Source of the DNA: Candidatus Bathyarchaeota archaeon
GTDB taxonomy: Archaea; Thermoproteota; CALKCG01; B24
Length of the DNA stretch: 50,325 nt
Reading direction: 5' to 3'
Assembly: GCA_021161255.1 (NCBI GenBank)
Contig: JAGHAZ010000050.1
Location: 1 to 50,325, forward strand
A model generated the notes under the pieces. That model was given only the letters and a program-made list of their open reading frames with translations, was not told the DNA's origin and made no database searches. Position 1 is the first letter of the stretch. The number at the start of each line of letters is the position of its first letter. Shown piece by piece: positions 1 through 8,278 of the stretch. Position numbers and translations under genes: made by a program.

Positions 1-26
1 CCCGATTGAACAGGTCGAAGTTTGTC

Positions 27-761
27 CTTTCAATTCTCTCTATGAGATTCCATGGCACGTTAGAAATGAGGGCTATAGACAGTAACATACCACCTTTCAA
101 TTCTCTCTATGAGATTCTGGAATACAGGCGAAAATCATAAGGGCGAGGGTAACGACTTTCAATTCTCTCTATGAGATTCTTGGAGCAGCTAATTCTCCGA
201 AAATATGGGATATATCTTAACTTTCAATTCTCTCTATGAGATTCCATGATATGGCAGCGCGGCTACGACCTCGAGTCCAGCGACGACTTTCAATTCTCTC
301 TATGAGATTCTGCCATGCTTTTTCGAGGTCTATTCTGGCGGAGTCAGCTATCTCTTTCAATTCTCTCTATGAGATTCCCGCATACTTGTGTCTTGTAGTT
401 CGGCTATTTTTTTCAGACTTTCAATTCTCTCTATGAGATTCCAGATTATAATCGAGGAGGTTTAGTCTAAGTTTGGGGGTATACTTTCAATTCTCTCTAT
501 GAGATTCGAAAAGCATGGTACGGTACAGAGCGGTACTTTTGCAAACTTTCAATTCTCTCTATGAGATTCCCTAGCCATGTTATTGCTTAGAAAACTGAGA
601 ATTGCTTTCTTTCAATTCTCTCTATGAGATTCCTAGAACTCATCAAACTACTTGCAAAAGGAAAGGTAGATACTTTCAATTCTCTCTATGAGATTCGTTT
701 CTATAGACGTGGTCGAAGCTTTGAATACACCGTCAAACTTTCAATTCTCTCTATGAGATTC
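27..761 (-). CRISPR. CRISPR array, 12 repeats and 11 complete spacers, leader-proximal end
   Basis: Twelve identical 24-base repeats start at 27, 94, 156, 221, 287, 354, 418, 484, 546, 609, 673 and 738. On the plus strand each begins CTTTCAATTC and ends TATGAGATTC. Spacers are 38-43 bases long and all differ. Read on the minus strand the repeat ends ATTGAAAG, the usual 3' end that becomes the crRNA 5' handle, so transcription runs from the high coordinate toward base 1. It contains a short TCTC-ATA-GAGA stem. The first 26 bases look like a spacer cut by the window edge, so the array probably continues outside. The repeat resembles type I-A repeats of Thermoproteales as I remember them. No cas gene is in the window, so the subtype cannot be proved. 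No repeat is degenerate, which fits an active leader-proximal end. Confidence 0.97.
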
Positions 762-900
762 AGACCCTCTGTAGGGGGTCTGTTTTGGTATTTTTGTTTT
801 TTCTGTTTTTATGTTTTTCGTCTGGCTTCGTGACTGTTGAATTTGTGTGGGTTTTATGGCTGGGTCACGAAGTCCTGTTGTGTATATTTTTGTACAGTAA
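762..900 (-). promoter_or_regulatory. CRISPR leader region
   Basis: This gene-free stretch abuts the last repeat on the side expected for the leader, given the minus-strand crRNA sense. On the minus strand it is A-rich and holds a TATA-like CATAAAAAC near 804-812, about 45 bases before the first repeat. A short inverted repeat (AGACCC/GGGTCT, 762-781) touches the repeat. Nine-base inverted arms CTTCGTGAC (826-834) and GTCACGAAG (864-872) lie further out. The outer boundary is a guess, because the region merges with the trpB promoter. Confidence 0.65.
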
Positions 901-901
901 A

Positions 902-913
902 GCTTAAAAGTAT
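902..913 (+). promoter_or_regulatory. TATA-like box of trpB
   Basis: The sequence GCTTAAAAGTAT lies about 26 bases before the ATG at 934. This is the archaeal TATA-to-start spacing and implies a leaderless or nearly leaderless mRNA. No Shine-Dalgarno motif precedes the ATG, which agrees. Confidence 0.5.
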
Positions 914-933
914 CCTTTTAGGTCTCTTCCTGT

Positions 934-2322
934 ATGTCTACGATGGGCACGTATAAGGTCTTCCTAGACGAGGAGTTAATACCTAAGGAGTGGTATAACA
1001 TACAGCCTGACCTGCCTGAGCCGCTTCCTCCGCCGATAAACCCGGCGACCAGAGAGCCTGTCAAGCCTGAAGACCTCGAAGTCATATTCGCCAAGGAGCT
1101 GGTGCGGCAGGAGGCTTCACAGGAGCGTTGGATACCAATACCGGAGGAGGTCAGGGATGTCTACCGCATATGGAGACCCACGCCGCTCTATAGGGCCTAC
1201 CGCCTCGAAAGAGCATTGAAGACTCCTGCGAGGATCTACTTCAAATACGAGGGTGTAAGCCCGCCGGGAAGCCACAAGCCTAATACATCCGTGGCGCAGG
1301 CTTACTACAACCGTCAGGAGGGTATCGAGAGACTCACCACGGAGACCGGTGCCGGACAGTGGGGCTCGGCCCTAGCGTTCGCATGCATGACGTTCGACAT
1401 GAAATCGACCGTATACATGGTTAAGGTCAGCTACGAGCAGAAGCCCTATAGGCGTGTGTTGATGGAGATGTGGGGCGCCGAGGTCCTACCAAGCCCGAGC
1501 GAAAAGACAGATTTCGGTAAGAGAATACTCAAGGACGACCCAGATAACCCTGGAAGCCTCGGGATCGCGATAAGCGAGGCGATCGAAGACGCGGTTAAAG
1601 ACCCCAAGGCGAAGTACACGCTCGGAAGCGTCCTGAACCATGTGCTGCTGCACCAGACGGTGATAGGGTTGGAGACCAAGAAGCAGCTCGAGCTGTTCGA
1701 CGACTACCCCGACATGGTGATCGGCTGCATAGGCGGGGGTAGCAGTTTCTCCGGGCTGTTCTGGCCCTTCTACCACGACGTCGTGACGGGGAAGGCTCCG
1801 AAGGACGTGAAGTTCATAGCGGTCGAGCCGACGGCCTGCCCCTCGATAACCAGGGGCTACTACACGTACGACCACGGAGACACCGCCAAGCTGACGCCTT
1901 TGCTCAAGATGTACACCCTAGGCCACATGTTTATCCCTCCGCCGATCCACGCGGGTGGATTACGATACCACGGTAAAGCTCCGACGCTTTGCCTCCTAGC
2001 GCGGCACGGCATAGTCGAGGCGAGGGCTTACGACCAGGTCAGCGTCTTCGACGCGGCTGCTCTCTTCACGAGGACCGAAGGCTTCCTACCGGCACCTGAG
2101 CCGAGCCACGCGATAAAGGCAGTCATAGACGAGGCGTTGAAATGCAGGGAAACCGGTGAGGAGAAGACCATACTCTTCCTACTCTGCGGTCATGGACTGC
2201 TGGACATGCAGGCCTTCGACGACTACTTGAGGGGTAAGCTTAAACCATACTACTACCCGAGGGAGAAAGTCGTAGAGGCTTTGGAGGAGCTTAAGAAGCT
2301 GTATCCATGGCTCTTCGAGTAG
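934..2322 (+). CDS. trpB: Tryptophan synthase beta chain, TrpB2 type
   Basis: The 462-residue protein is a PLP enzyme that joins indole and serine to make tryptophan in the cytoplasm. The length and the N-terminal extension (about residues 1-75) fit the TrpB2 subgroup, which is longer than ordinary TrpB of about 400 residues. The PLP lysine is K115 in GSHKPN. The likely catalytic acid is E137 in ETGAGQWG. A glycine-serine phosphate loop (GGGSS) follows in the second half. No trpA or other trp gene is nearby, so it is an orphan copy, and TrpB2 proteins are often encoded this way. They may work without TrpA or take serine and free indole directly. The start at 934 follows a TATA-like box at leaderless spacing. 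A second ATG at 943 is possible. The family assignment is firm and the in vivo role less so. Confidence 0.95.
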   Translation: MSTMGTYKVFLDEELIPKEWYNIQPDLPEPLPPPINPATREPVKPEDLEVIFAKELVRQEASQERWIPIPEEVRDVYRIWRPTPLYRAYRLERALKTPARIYFKYEGVSPPGSHKPNTSVAQAYYNRQEGIERLTTETGAGQWGSALAFACMTFDMKSTVYMVKVSYEQKPYRRVLMEMWGAEVLPSPSEKTDFGKRILKDDPDNPGSLGIAISEAIEDAVKDPKAKYTLGSVLNHVLLHQTVIGLETKKQLELFDDYPDMVIGCIGGGSSFSGLFWPFYHDVVTGKAPKDVKFIAVEPTACPSITRGYYTYDHGDTAKLTPLLKMYTLGHMFIPPPIHAGGLRYHGKAPTLCLLARHGIVEARAYDQVSVFDAAALFTRTEGFLPAPEPSHAIKAVIDEALKCRETGEEKTILFLLCGHGLLDMQAFDDYLRGKLKPYYYPREKVVEALEELKKLYPWLFE

Positions 2323-2330
2323 CAATCTAC

Positions 2331-3275
2331 CTAAGGAATCTCCCCCTTCTCCGCCATATTTTCTAATGCTGCTAAGATCTTCTCGGCCAGAACCTTGGCT
2401 ATATGCTTCTGAGCCTCCACGGTTGAAGCCCCTACATGAGGCGTCAGGATCACGTTTTCAAATTTTGTAAGACGGCTACTAGGCGGCTCCTTCTCATACA
2501 CATCCAAAGCGGCTCCGGCTATCCACCCTTCCTCCAAAGCCCTCACAAGAGCCTCCTCATCTACTATAGCGCCTCTAGCCGTGTTAACCAGATAAGCCGT
2601 AGGCTTCATCAGCCTAAGCTCCCTTTCGCCGATCAATCCCTTAGTCTCCTCGGTCAGAACGGCGTGTATCGACACGAAATCCGACTCCTTGAGAAGGTCT
2701 TCAAGCCTCTCCATAAGCTCCACACCCAGCTTCTTAGCTTTACCCAGTCTCACATACGGGTCGTACGCTACGACATGCATGCCGAAAACCCGAGCAAGCT
2801 CAGCTACCCTACCCCCTATCCTACCGAGTCCGATGATCCCTAACGTCTTACCCCTAAGCTCCACACCGATGCCTGAGTTCTTACACCAGTTTCCGCCCTT
2901 CATCTTCCTATCAAGTTCTGTTATCCGTCTGGCGAGGGCTATCATCAGCCCTATGGTAAGCTCAGCTACAGCCTCTGTAGACGCGTCGCTGGTCGATAGA
3001 ACGGTTATGCCACGTTTCTCGGCGTAATCGACATCGACGTTATCCAGCCCCACACCGGCTCTAGCGATCACCTTAAGCCGTAAAGCACGGTCGATCAAAT
3101 CCCTATTCAGCCGCCGCCTACTCCGCACCACGACCACGTCGGCATCTTTCAAGAGTTTGGCAAAGTCTTCATGGTTAAGTTCATATGCTCTTATCAGAAG
3201 AGCCTTACCGTCTAGGAGCTTGAAGAACTCTTCGTCTAAAGGGTCTCCGACGACTATCTTCGGAACGTGTTTCAT
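2331..3275 (-). CDS. serA: D-2-hydroxyacid dehydrogenase, likely D-3-phosphoglycerate dehydrogenase
   Basis: This is a 314-residue NAD-dependent dehydrogenase of the D-isomer 2-hydroxyacid family. If it is SerA it oxidises 3-phosphoglycerate to phosphohydroxypyruvate, the first step of phosphoserine synthesis. It has the Rossmann motif GIIGLGRIGG in the middle, an arginine in NTARGAIVDE, a later acidic residue and a histidine in TPHVGAST, the usual Arg-Glu-His catalytic set. The C-terminal ACT domain of long SerA forms is absent, as in short archaeal forms. It is convergent with trpB, with 8 bases between the stops. A TATA-like box (GAGTATAAG on the minus strand) lies near 3314-3326. The phosphoserine route matters here because an O-phosphoserine sulfhydrylase is encoded at 14142. 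Glyoxylate or hydroxypyruvate reductase is the alternative. Confidence 0.85.
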   Translation of the reverse strand: MKHVPKIVVGDPLDEEFFKLLDGKALLIRAYELNHEDFAKLLKDADVVVVRSRRRLNRDLIDRALRLKVIARAGVGLDNVDVDYAEKRGITVLSTSDASTEAVAELTIGLMIALARRITELDRKMKGGNWCKNSGIGVELRGKTLGIIGLGRIGGRVAELARVFGMHVVAYDPYVRLGKAKKLGVELMERLEDLLKESDFVSIHAVLTEETKGLIGERELRLMKPTAYLVNTARGAIVDEEALVRALEEGWIAGAALDVYEKEPPSSRLTKFENVILTPHVGASTVEAQKHIAKVLAEKILAALENMAEKGEIP

Positions 3276-3438
3276 CCGGCATCCCCTTTAGACAGCCCCA
3301 AGGTGGTTAGACGGAAAAACTTATACTCAATAGAACGTTTTTAAATATTACTGTATAAAAATATTCATCGAACCCATGGAGGCTATGGAAAGTTTTATAG
3401 GAGCCCCATCCTTTTAGATAGATTCGGTAGCAAGGGTT

Positions 3439-3624
3439 ATGGCTAGGCTGGTCAAGTGTCCCCGGTGCGGCCGTAGATTCAGTTTATCCTACGCTAGGCT
3501 TACCTCGTGTTCTGGATGCCGCTATAGCGTATTCGGTGAGTGCGGCTACGTCAGGTGTCCCAACTGCGGATACGAGTTTCCTCTGAGTGGGGGGTCAGGC
3601 AACCCTAGAACGCTTGGCCTATAG
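3439..3624 (+). CDS. Small zinc-ribbon protein
   Basis: The 61-residue product has three cysteine pairs: CPRC near residues 8-11, CSGC near 29-32 and CPNC near 41-44, plus one further cysteine in ECGY. This is enough for one or two zinc knuckles. It belongs to the class of tiny archaeal zinc ribbons of unknown role. It lies 81 bases before hypA on the same strand with its own TATA-like box (AGTTTTATAGG near 3391-3401), so it may be read alone. Spacing of the cysteines and the clean start (ATG after GGGTT) support a real gene. The function is not recognisable. A role beside the hydrogenase-maturation genes is only a guess from position. Confidence 0.7.
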   Translation: MARLVKCPRCGRRFSLSYARLTSCSGCRYSVFGECGYVRCPNCGYEFPLSGGSGNPRTLGL

Positions 3625-3705
3625 TGTCTAGATTCTTAAGTTCATTTTAAACGATGTAGGAACCGTTATAAACCTGGTTATCGAATAGTTAGAGCTTGGA
3701 CGCTC

Positions 3706-4101
3706 ATGCATGAATGGGCTTTAGCAGAGGCCATAGTCGAAACCGTTTGCAGCTATCTATCCGAAAGGAGGGTGAAAAAGGTGACGTCTCTAAAGGTCGC
3801 AGTCGGCGAACTCCAGTCCATCGACGAGGACATCCTAAGGTTTGCGATCGAAGAGCTTTTCAAAGGTAGAGGAGTTAAAGTAGTCGACCTGGTTCTCGAG
3901 GAAGAGCCTGCGCTTTTCGAGTGTAGGTCCTGCGGGAAAACATGGAGGTTTGAAGACCTAAACATACCGGAGGATGCCAGAGAGGCCGTCCATTTCATAC
4001 CCGAGGTGTTCCACGTGTTCGCCAGATGCCCACACTGCGGCTCTCAAGACCTCGAGATAGTTCGAGGCCGAGGGGTCTACATAGCCTCCTTGGAGCTGTG
4101 A
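3706..4101 (+). CDS. hypA: Hydrogenase/nickel maturation protein HypA
   Basis: HypA is a nickel metallochaperone that delivers Ni to NiFe hydrogenase large subunits with HypB. The 131-residue protein begins MHE, the N-terminal nickel site (Met1, His2, Glu3) of the family. A zinc site is formed by C73, C76, C108 and C111. The roughly 30-residue insertion between the two CxxC pairs is typical of archaeal HypA such as that of Thermococcus. It stops 2 bases before the ATG of the MinD-type HypB, so the two are co-transcribed. A TATA-like box (CGTTATAAAC) lies about 35 bases upstream. No hydrogenase structural gene is in the window, so the client protein must lie elsewhere or be another nickel enzyme. 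Confidence 0.93.
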   Translation: MHEWALAEAIVETVCSYLSERRVKKVTSLKVAVGELQSIDEDILRFAIEELFKGRGVKVVDLVLEEEPALFECRSCGKTWRFEDLNIPEDAREAVHFIPEVFHVFARCPHCGSQDLEIVRGRGVYIASLEL

Positions 4102-4103
4102 AC

Positions 4104-4823
4104 ATGGACCCAAGGCTCTTCATCATATCCAAGAGGCTTAAAGACGTGAAAAGGACTCTAGCGGTCGTCAGCGGTAAAGGTGGTGTCGGTAAAACCTTGG
4201 TCGCCTCTACGATGGCGCTTGCTCTGGCGGAAAGACGTATACCCGTAGGCCTACTCGACCTAGACGTCACAAACCCGTCCTGTCACGTGGTTCTAGGCGT
4301 AGAACCGTCTAAGGAGACGCCGCCTGAGGACATGGGGGTCCTACCGGTCTCGGTTCACGGTTTAAAGTTCATGTCCGTAGCCTTCTACACACGTGGGGAG
4401 GCGTTACCGCTCAGAGGTACAGGGGTGGACGACGTGTTTAAGGAGATTCTAACCATAACGCGTTGGGGGAGGCTAGAGGTTCTTATCCTAGATACGCCTC
4501 CGGGTTTCGGAGACGCGGTCCTCGACATAGCCGCCTATATACCCGATGCAGAGTTCATAGCCGTGACCACGCCGAGCCGTCTAAGCGTCGAATCGCTACG
4601 GAGACTAGCGAGAACCCATCTAGGTAAAAGGGTTGTCGGAGTCATAGTCAACATGGTTTGGAAGGAATACGACCCTGAAGAAGTCGAGAAGGCTGGGTTT
4701 AAACTCTTAGCAACGATACCCTACTGTCTAGGTCTCGAAGAAAGTATAGGAAACCCGGATAGGCTTCTAAAAACAGAGTTTGCGGAAAAACTAGATGATG
4801 TCGTAAACCTGCTTTTAAAGTAA
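4104..4823 (+). CDS. hypB: Mrp/MinD-family ATPase, probable archaeal HypB partner of HypA
   Basis: The 239-residue protein has the deviant Walker A motif SGKGGVGKT at residues 23-31 and a later ILDTPPGFGD motif, typical of Mrp/MinD ATPases. In Thermococcus kodakarensis a Mrp/MinD-type HypB binds HypA in an ATP-dependent way and replaces the classical GTPase HypB. The position immediately behind hypA points to that role. An in-frame start exists at 4026 inside hypA. I chose 4104, because the ATG follows the hypA stop by two bases and the protein then begins with a normal short N-terminus before the P-loop. No CxxC for a bridging Fe-S cluster is visible, which argues against a NBP35-type Fe-S scaffold. 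Confidence 0.85.
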   Translation: MDPRLFIISKRLKDVKRTLAVVSGKGGVGKTLVASTMALALAERRIPVGLLDLDVTNPSCHVVLGVEPSKETPPEDMGVLPVSVHGLKFMSVAFYTRGEALPLRGTGVDDVFKEILTITRWGRLEVLILDTPPGFGDAVLDIAAYIPDAEFIAVTTPSRLSVESLRRLARTHLGKRVVGVIVNMVWKEYDPEEVEKAGFKLLATIPYCLGLEESIGNPDRLLKTEFAEKLDDVVNLLLK

Positions 4824-4838
4824 ACTCAGAGAAAGACG

Positions 4839-5459
4839 TTACCGTTTACGGAACTCTATCCATTTCCCTGGGTCCTCTAAGATCACTCTGAACTTCCTGA
4901 TCCCCGCTTTCCTCAGCCACTCCTCGGCCTTCCAACCCTCTGGAGGGTCGTATTTCCTACCATCAGGGCTACTAAACCATCGCCTTATCCTCTCCCTAAG
5001 CTCTACCCTGACCTTCTCCGGTATATTCCTTGAAAGCCCCCCGCCCAAGAAAGCAACCCCTGAGTCGGACAATACCCTATATATCTCCTTAAACGCCTCG
5101 ACTCTATCTCTCCAGAACGGGATAGAACCTCTACTGACGATGAGGTTCGCCGCGTTAGGTCTGAACGGTAGACGATGTACGTCTGCCTGCACCGCAAACA
5201 CCTTATCCCGAACTTTGAAGTATTCAGCGTTTCTCAAGCCTCCGACTAAGACATCCTTCCTTATGTCGACGAGAACCACGTCAAGCCTCGTCCTTCTAGC
5301 GAGCTCTATACCCAGTAGGCCGACTCCGCTACCGATATCTAGACACACACCCTCGGATACACAGTAGTCGTCGAGTATCTGCTTAGCCAAGGCCGCGTAC
5401 ACTATAGGGGGGTGAAGAGGAGGATATGGTATCCCTCTTTCATCGTAGGCAGTCTTCAC
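4839..5459 (-). CDS. Class I SAM-dependent methyltransferase
   Basis: The 206-residue protein has the SAM-binding motif I (LDIGSGVGLLG, about residues 41-51), an acidic end of strand 2 (VLVDIRKD) and a motif IV-like region (IVSRGSIPFW). The fold is a Rossmann-type methyltransferase; the substrate cannot be told. It starts with GTG only 15 bases after the stop of the substrate-binding protein gene, so the two form an operon. That neighbour points loosely to cobalamin, iron-chelate or metallophore chemistry, but the link is by position only. It faces hypB tail to tail. Confidence 0.8.
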   Translation of the reverse strand: MKTAYDERGIPYPPLHPPIVYAALAKQILDDYCVSEGVCLDIGSGVGLLGIELARRTRLDVVLVDIRKDVLVGGLRNAEYFKVRDKVFAVQADVHRLPFRPNAANLIVSRGSIPFWRDRVEAFKEIYRVLSDSGVAFLGGGLSRNIPEKVRVELRERIRRWFSSPDGRKYDPPEGWKAEEWLRKAGIRKFRVILEDPGKWIEFRKR

Positions 5460-5474
5460 AGGTCTTTCCCCCTT

Positions 5475-6968
5475 TTAAGAAGGTACGGTTATACCGTATT
5501 CTCCGCTCAGAATCTTAGCTAGCTCCTCCTCTGAAACCTCGTATCCTAGAAACCTCAGGTAGAACTGTTTAACCTCCGTCTCCAAGTCGAAATGGAACTT
5601 GTCTGGGTACAGCTTCTCTGCGAGCCACATGACGCCTAAGATCGACTCCGGCTCCGGTAGGATCCAGGACCTAAGCCCCCTAGGTATCACGTATATCCTT
5701 CCGTTTCTGACAGCGTCGACAGCCATCCACCTTGGGTCTGACATGATCGCATTCTTCACCTGCGGGTCGAAGGCAAGGATCACCTCCGGGTTCCACACTA
5801 ATAACGTCTCCATAGAGACCGAGGCTATCGGAGGGCCTCCCGCCCCAGCATAGCCGGTCAGGTTTTCGGCAACGTTCAAGCCTCCCGCTGCCTCGACGAT
5901 CGACATGGTAAGATACGCCCTATGGGTCTTCAACCCGTCCTGCATGGCCACGTAAACCCTAACCCTCTCGCTCCTCGGGATCTTAGAGGTCACGTTCAAT
6001 ATCTCGTTTAACATCGTCTCATAGTAGGACGCTAACGCCTCAGCCTGTTCTTCTCTACCTAAAATCTCTCCTATAAGCCTGATGGCTTTCGGAAAATCTT
6101 CACAGCCCATAGACGCCATCGGTATGCAGACTACGTTCAACCCTAGCTCCTCAAACCTCTCTACGACCTCTTTGGGAGTGTCTAAGGTCAACACCACGTC
6201 AGGTTGCAGGCTTAGAATTACCTCCTCGTTGACGCTCCAAGGTACACCTACGACCGTCAGGTTTTTGATCCCAGGGTTTACCTTGACTAGGAACTCTGAG
6301 GTCGGGGATATCTGATCCACGCCTACCAATAGGTCTTGGCCTCCTATGAGGTGGACGATTATCGTCAGCATCGGCACGATCGTTACAACTCTCCTGACGT
6401 GCTTAGGCAGGGTAACCTCCCTACCGGTCATATCTACGACCGTTTTATACTCGACTACGAGCGTCTTAAGCTCCTCAGGCATTTCTCCGAACCCTTGGGC
6501 AGGCTTTAAAGGCGTAAACCCGTGGCTTTCGATGACTATATCGTATTCATCGCTCAGTATCAGGCTCACGCACTCTATAGCCTGGCTAAGATGATCCGTG
6601 TCCTCGACGACTGTTAAGCCACATACCTCGCTGTTCTTGGAAGCAAATTTAACATACCAGCTAACGACTCCCTCGTCGTAAAGTCTCTTAACAATCCTAT
6701 AGTCTCCAGCGAGGACGAGGTCGACGTCTTCACCCGATAAAACGGCACTTATAAGCTGCTCACCGTCGAATAGCCTAACCTCCAAGGCCGTGAACATGTC
6801 CCTATGCTCGATGTCCTCCTTCAGAGCGTTTGCAAGTCCTTCCATATCCTTGGTCGAGAAAACCACCACCTTCGTTACCCATGGCCTAGTATAGACAATG
6901 AACCCCGCGACCAAAACGAGGGCTATGAGGAGTACGACCGCCGTAACCCTTCGGATCATTTCATACAC
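5475..6968 (-). CDS. Membrane-anchored substrate-binding protein with two binding domains (BtuF/FepB-like C-terminus)
   Basis: The 497-residue protein has one N-terminal membrane segment (about residues 7-26) and no lipobox cysteine. Residues 33-160 look like part of an extracytoplasmic type II binding protein (ModA or SBP_bac type: VVVFSTKD, VDLVLAGDYR, IVIESHGFTPL). Residues 176 to the end match the periplasmic-binding family for iron chelates, haem or cobalamin (VDMTGREVTLPKHVRRVV, LQPDVVLTL, GRIYVIPRG). Such proteins feed an ABC importer. No permease or ATPase gene is next to it. It shares an operon with the methyltransferase downstream and is divergent from an MFS gene across a 110-base AT-rich spacer. 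The exact ligand is unknown. The C-terminal assignment is strong. The N-terminal domain is my reading of weak motifs. Confidence 0.85.
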   Translation of the reverse strand: MYEMIRRVTAVVLLIALVLVAGFIVYTRPWVTKVVVFSTKDMEGLANALKEDIEHRDMFTALEVRLFDGEQLISAVLSGEDVDLVLAGDYRIVKRLYDEGVVSWYVKFASKNSEVCGLTVVEDTDHLSQAIECVSLILSDEYDIVIESHGFTPLKPAQGFGEMPEELKTLVVEYKTVVDMTGREVTLPKHVRRVVTIVPMLTIIVHLIGGQDLLVGVDQISPTSEFLVKVNPGIKNLTVVGVPWSVNEEVILSLQPDVVLTLDTPKEVVERFEELGLNVVCIPMASMGCEDFPKAIRLIGEILGREEQAEALASYYETMLNEILNVTSKIPRSERVRVYVAMQDGLKTHRAYLTMSIVEAAGGLNVAENLTGYAGAGGPPIASVSMETLLVWNPEVILAFDPQVKNAIMSDPRWMAVDAVRNGRIYVIPRGLRSWILPEPESILGVMWLAEKLYPDKFHFDLETEVKQFYLRFLGYEVSEEELAKILSGEYGITVPS

Positions 6969-7039
6969 CTATTTTACTTTAAAAACTTTTACTTTTTAAA
7001 GTTTCTCCTTAATAAAGTTAAAAACTCCTCATAGGGATG

Positions 7040-7055
7040 GGTTAATTTATTAACC
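7040..7055 (+). promoter_or_regulatory. Inverted repeat over the MFS promoter
   Basis: GGTTAA and TTAACC flank a 4-base centre (TTTA), giving a perfect inverted repeat 24 bases before the MFS start. The AT-rich centre doubles as a TATA-like element, so a bound regulator would block the promoter. This is inference from position. Confidence 0.4.
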
Positions 7056-7078
7056 TTCTCCATTCAACCTTTAGTAGC

Positions 7079-8245
7079 ATGCAAGGTCACACGTCGTCGA
7101 CGTTATTCATCGATGACTTTAGACGAAGCTCCTCTCTTGTTTTCGCTACGATGTTCATCCTGTTCCTAGCTAAATGGATAACCGTTCCCTTCATCTCCGT
7201 CTACGTAAGGTCTCTAGGGTTATCCATCTATGAAACAGGAGTCGTGGCAGCCGCCTTGGGTGCTGGTTTGCTCGTGTTCGAACCGATGTGGGGTATACTC
7301 TCTGATAAAGGATGGAAAACGAAGATCCTAATATACTCCTGTCTCGCCCACCTCCTAACGTTCTACCTGTTCAGTCAAGTAAGAGACCTTCCATCGTTAT
7401 CGGCTGTGAGACTTCTAGAGGGCTCCGCCGTATCGGCGACGGGTGTGTCTACGAGGTCTTTGATAGAAAGTCTATCTCAGAAGAAGGGAAGAGCCTTCGG
7501 TATCTGGTGGGGGGTAGCAAGCTTAGCAAGCCTCGTCGGACCTATGGTCGGCGGGTATCTCGCAGGGATGGAATATCGTCTACTCTTTTACGCCGGTATG
7601 GGATTGGCGGTTACGGCGCTACTCATGAGTTTTCTGATCCTAGAACCCGAGGTCGAACCGGTGGAGGCTGAAAAGAGCGAAAGCCGAGTCGGCTTCAAAG
7701 CCATCGCCATAGCTTCGTTCACAGTCATCTTCCCGTTCTTCAGCAGGTCTGTCGTAAACTCTTTCCTACCGGTCTACATCAAGGAATCGGCTTCCTTTTC
7801 GGCTAGTGAACTTGAGATCGGTTTGATCTTTACGGTCATAGGGCTCACCGCGATCCCTGCGCAGACCGTTCTCGGTGAAGTCTCGGATAGAGTCGATAGG
7901 AGGCTTCTGATAAGCCCTGGGATGTTGCTCAACTGCCTGGTTCTCGCTCTGATCCCTGCGGCTTCAGATATCGCTCAAATGTATCTGTTAGCCGTTCTAT
8001 ACTCGGTTTCAAGAGCTGCCGTAAATCCGCCTTTAATGGCTCTGATGGCTGAAAACGTCGCATCCTCGAAGAGGGGAACCGCTATAGGGATCTACGGAGC
8101 AGCCGAGGATATGGGACTGCTAATAGGCCCCTTAGTCGCAGGCTACACCTATCAAAACTATTCACCCGCGGCGGCTTTCCACCTATCCTCGGTTTTTATA
8201 CTTCTGGGAGCCGTCTGCACATACGCGTTGCTCAAGAAAATGTAG
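7079..8245 (+). CDS. Major facilitator superfamily transporter
   Basis: The 388-residue protein is hydrophobic throughout with a pattern compatible with 12 membrane helices. It carries MFS motif-A-like loops, GILSDKGWKTK between helices 2 and 3 and GEVSDRVDRR in the matching place of the second half, which mark proton-coupled sugar, drug or metabolite carriers. The length is normal for the family. The substrate cannot be read from sequence. It is divergent from the binding-protein gene and has its own promoter with an inverted repeat. Nothing is truncated. Confidence 0.88.
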   Translation: MQGHTSSTLFIDDFRRSSSLVFATMFILFLAKWITVPFISVYVRSLGLSIYETGVVAAALGAGLLVFEPMWGILSDKGWKTKILIYSCLAHLLTFYLFSQVRDLPSLSAVRLLEGSAVSATGVSTRSLIESLSQKKGRAFGIWWGVASLASLVGPMVGGYLAGMEYRLLFYAGMGLAVTALLMSFLILEPEVEPVEAEKSESRVGFKAIAIASFTVIFPFFSRSVVNSFLPVYIKESASFSASELEIGLIFTVIGLTAIPAQTVLGEVSDRVDRRLLISPGMLLNCLVLALIPAASDIAQMYLLAVLYSVSRAAVNPPLMALMAENVASSKRGTAIGIYGAAEDMGLLIGPLVAGYTYQNYSPAAAFHLSSVFILLGAVCTYALLKKM

Positions 8246-8278
8246 ATTTTAGACCGTGTCCTCGTCAGCCGATAAATG

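Noticed and set aside
236-833. Two short plus-strand reading frames inside the CRISPR region
   Set aside because: Both consist of repeat and spacer DNA; the translated repeat recurs and no start signal is present.
1446-1875. Minus-strand frames within trpB
   Set aside because: They lie antisense to a clear PLP enzyme and have no family content.
4026-4103. Longer start for the MinD-type HypB
   Set aside because: It would overlap hypA by 76 bases, and the added residues are basic with no family match; the ATG at 4104 fits.
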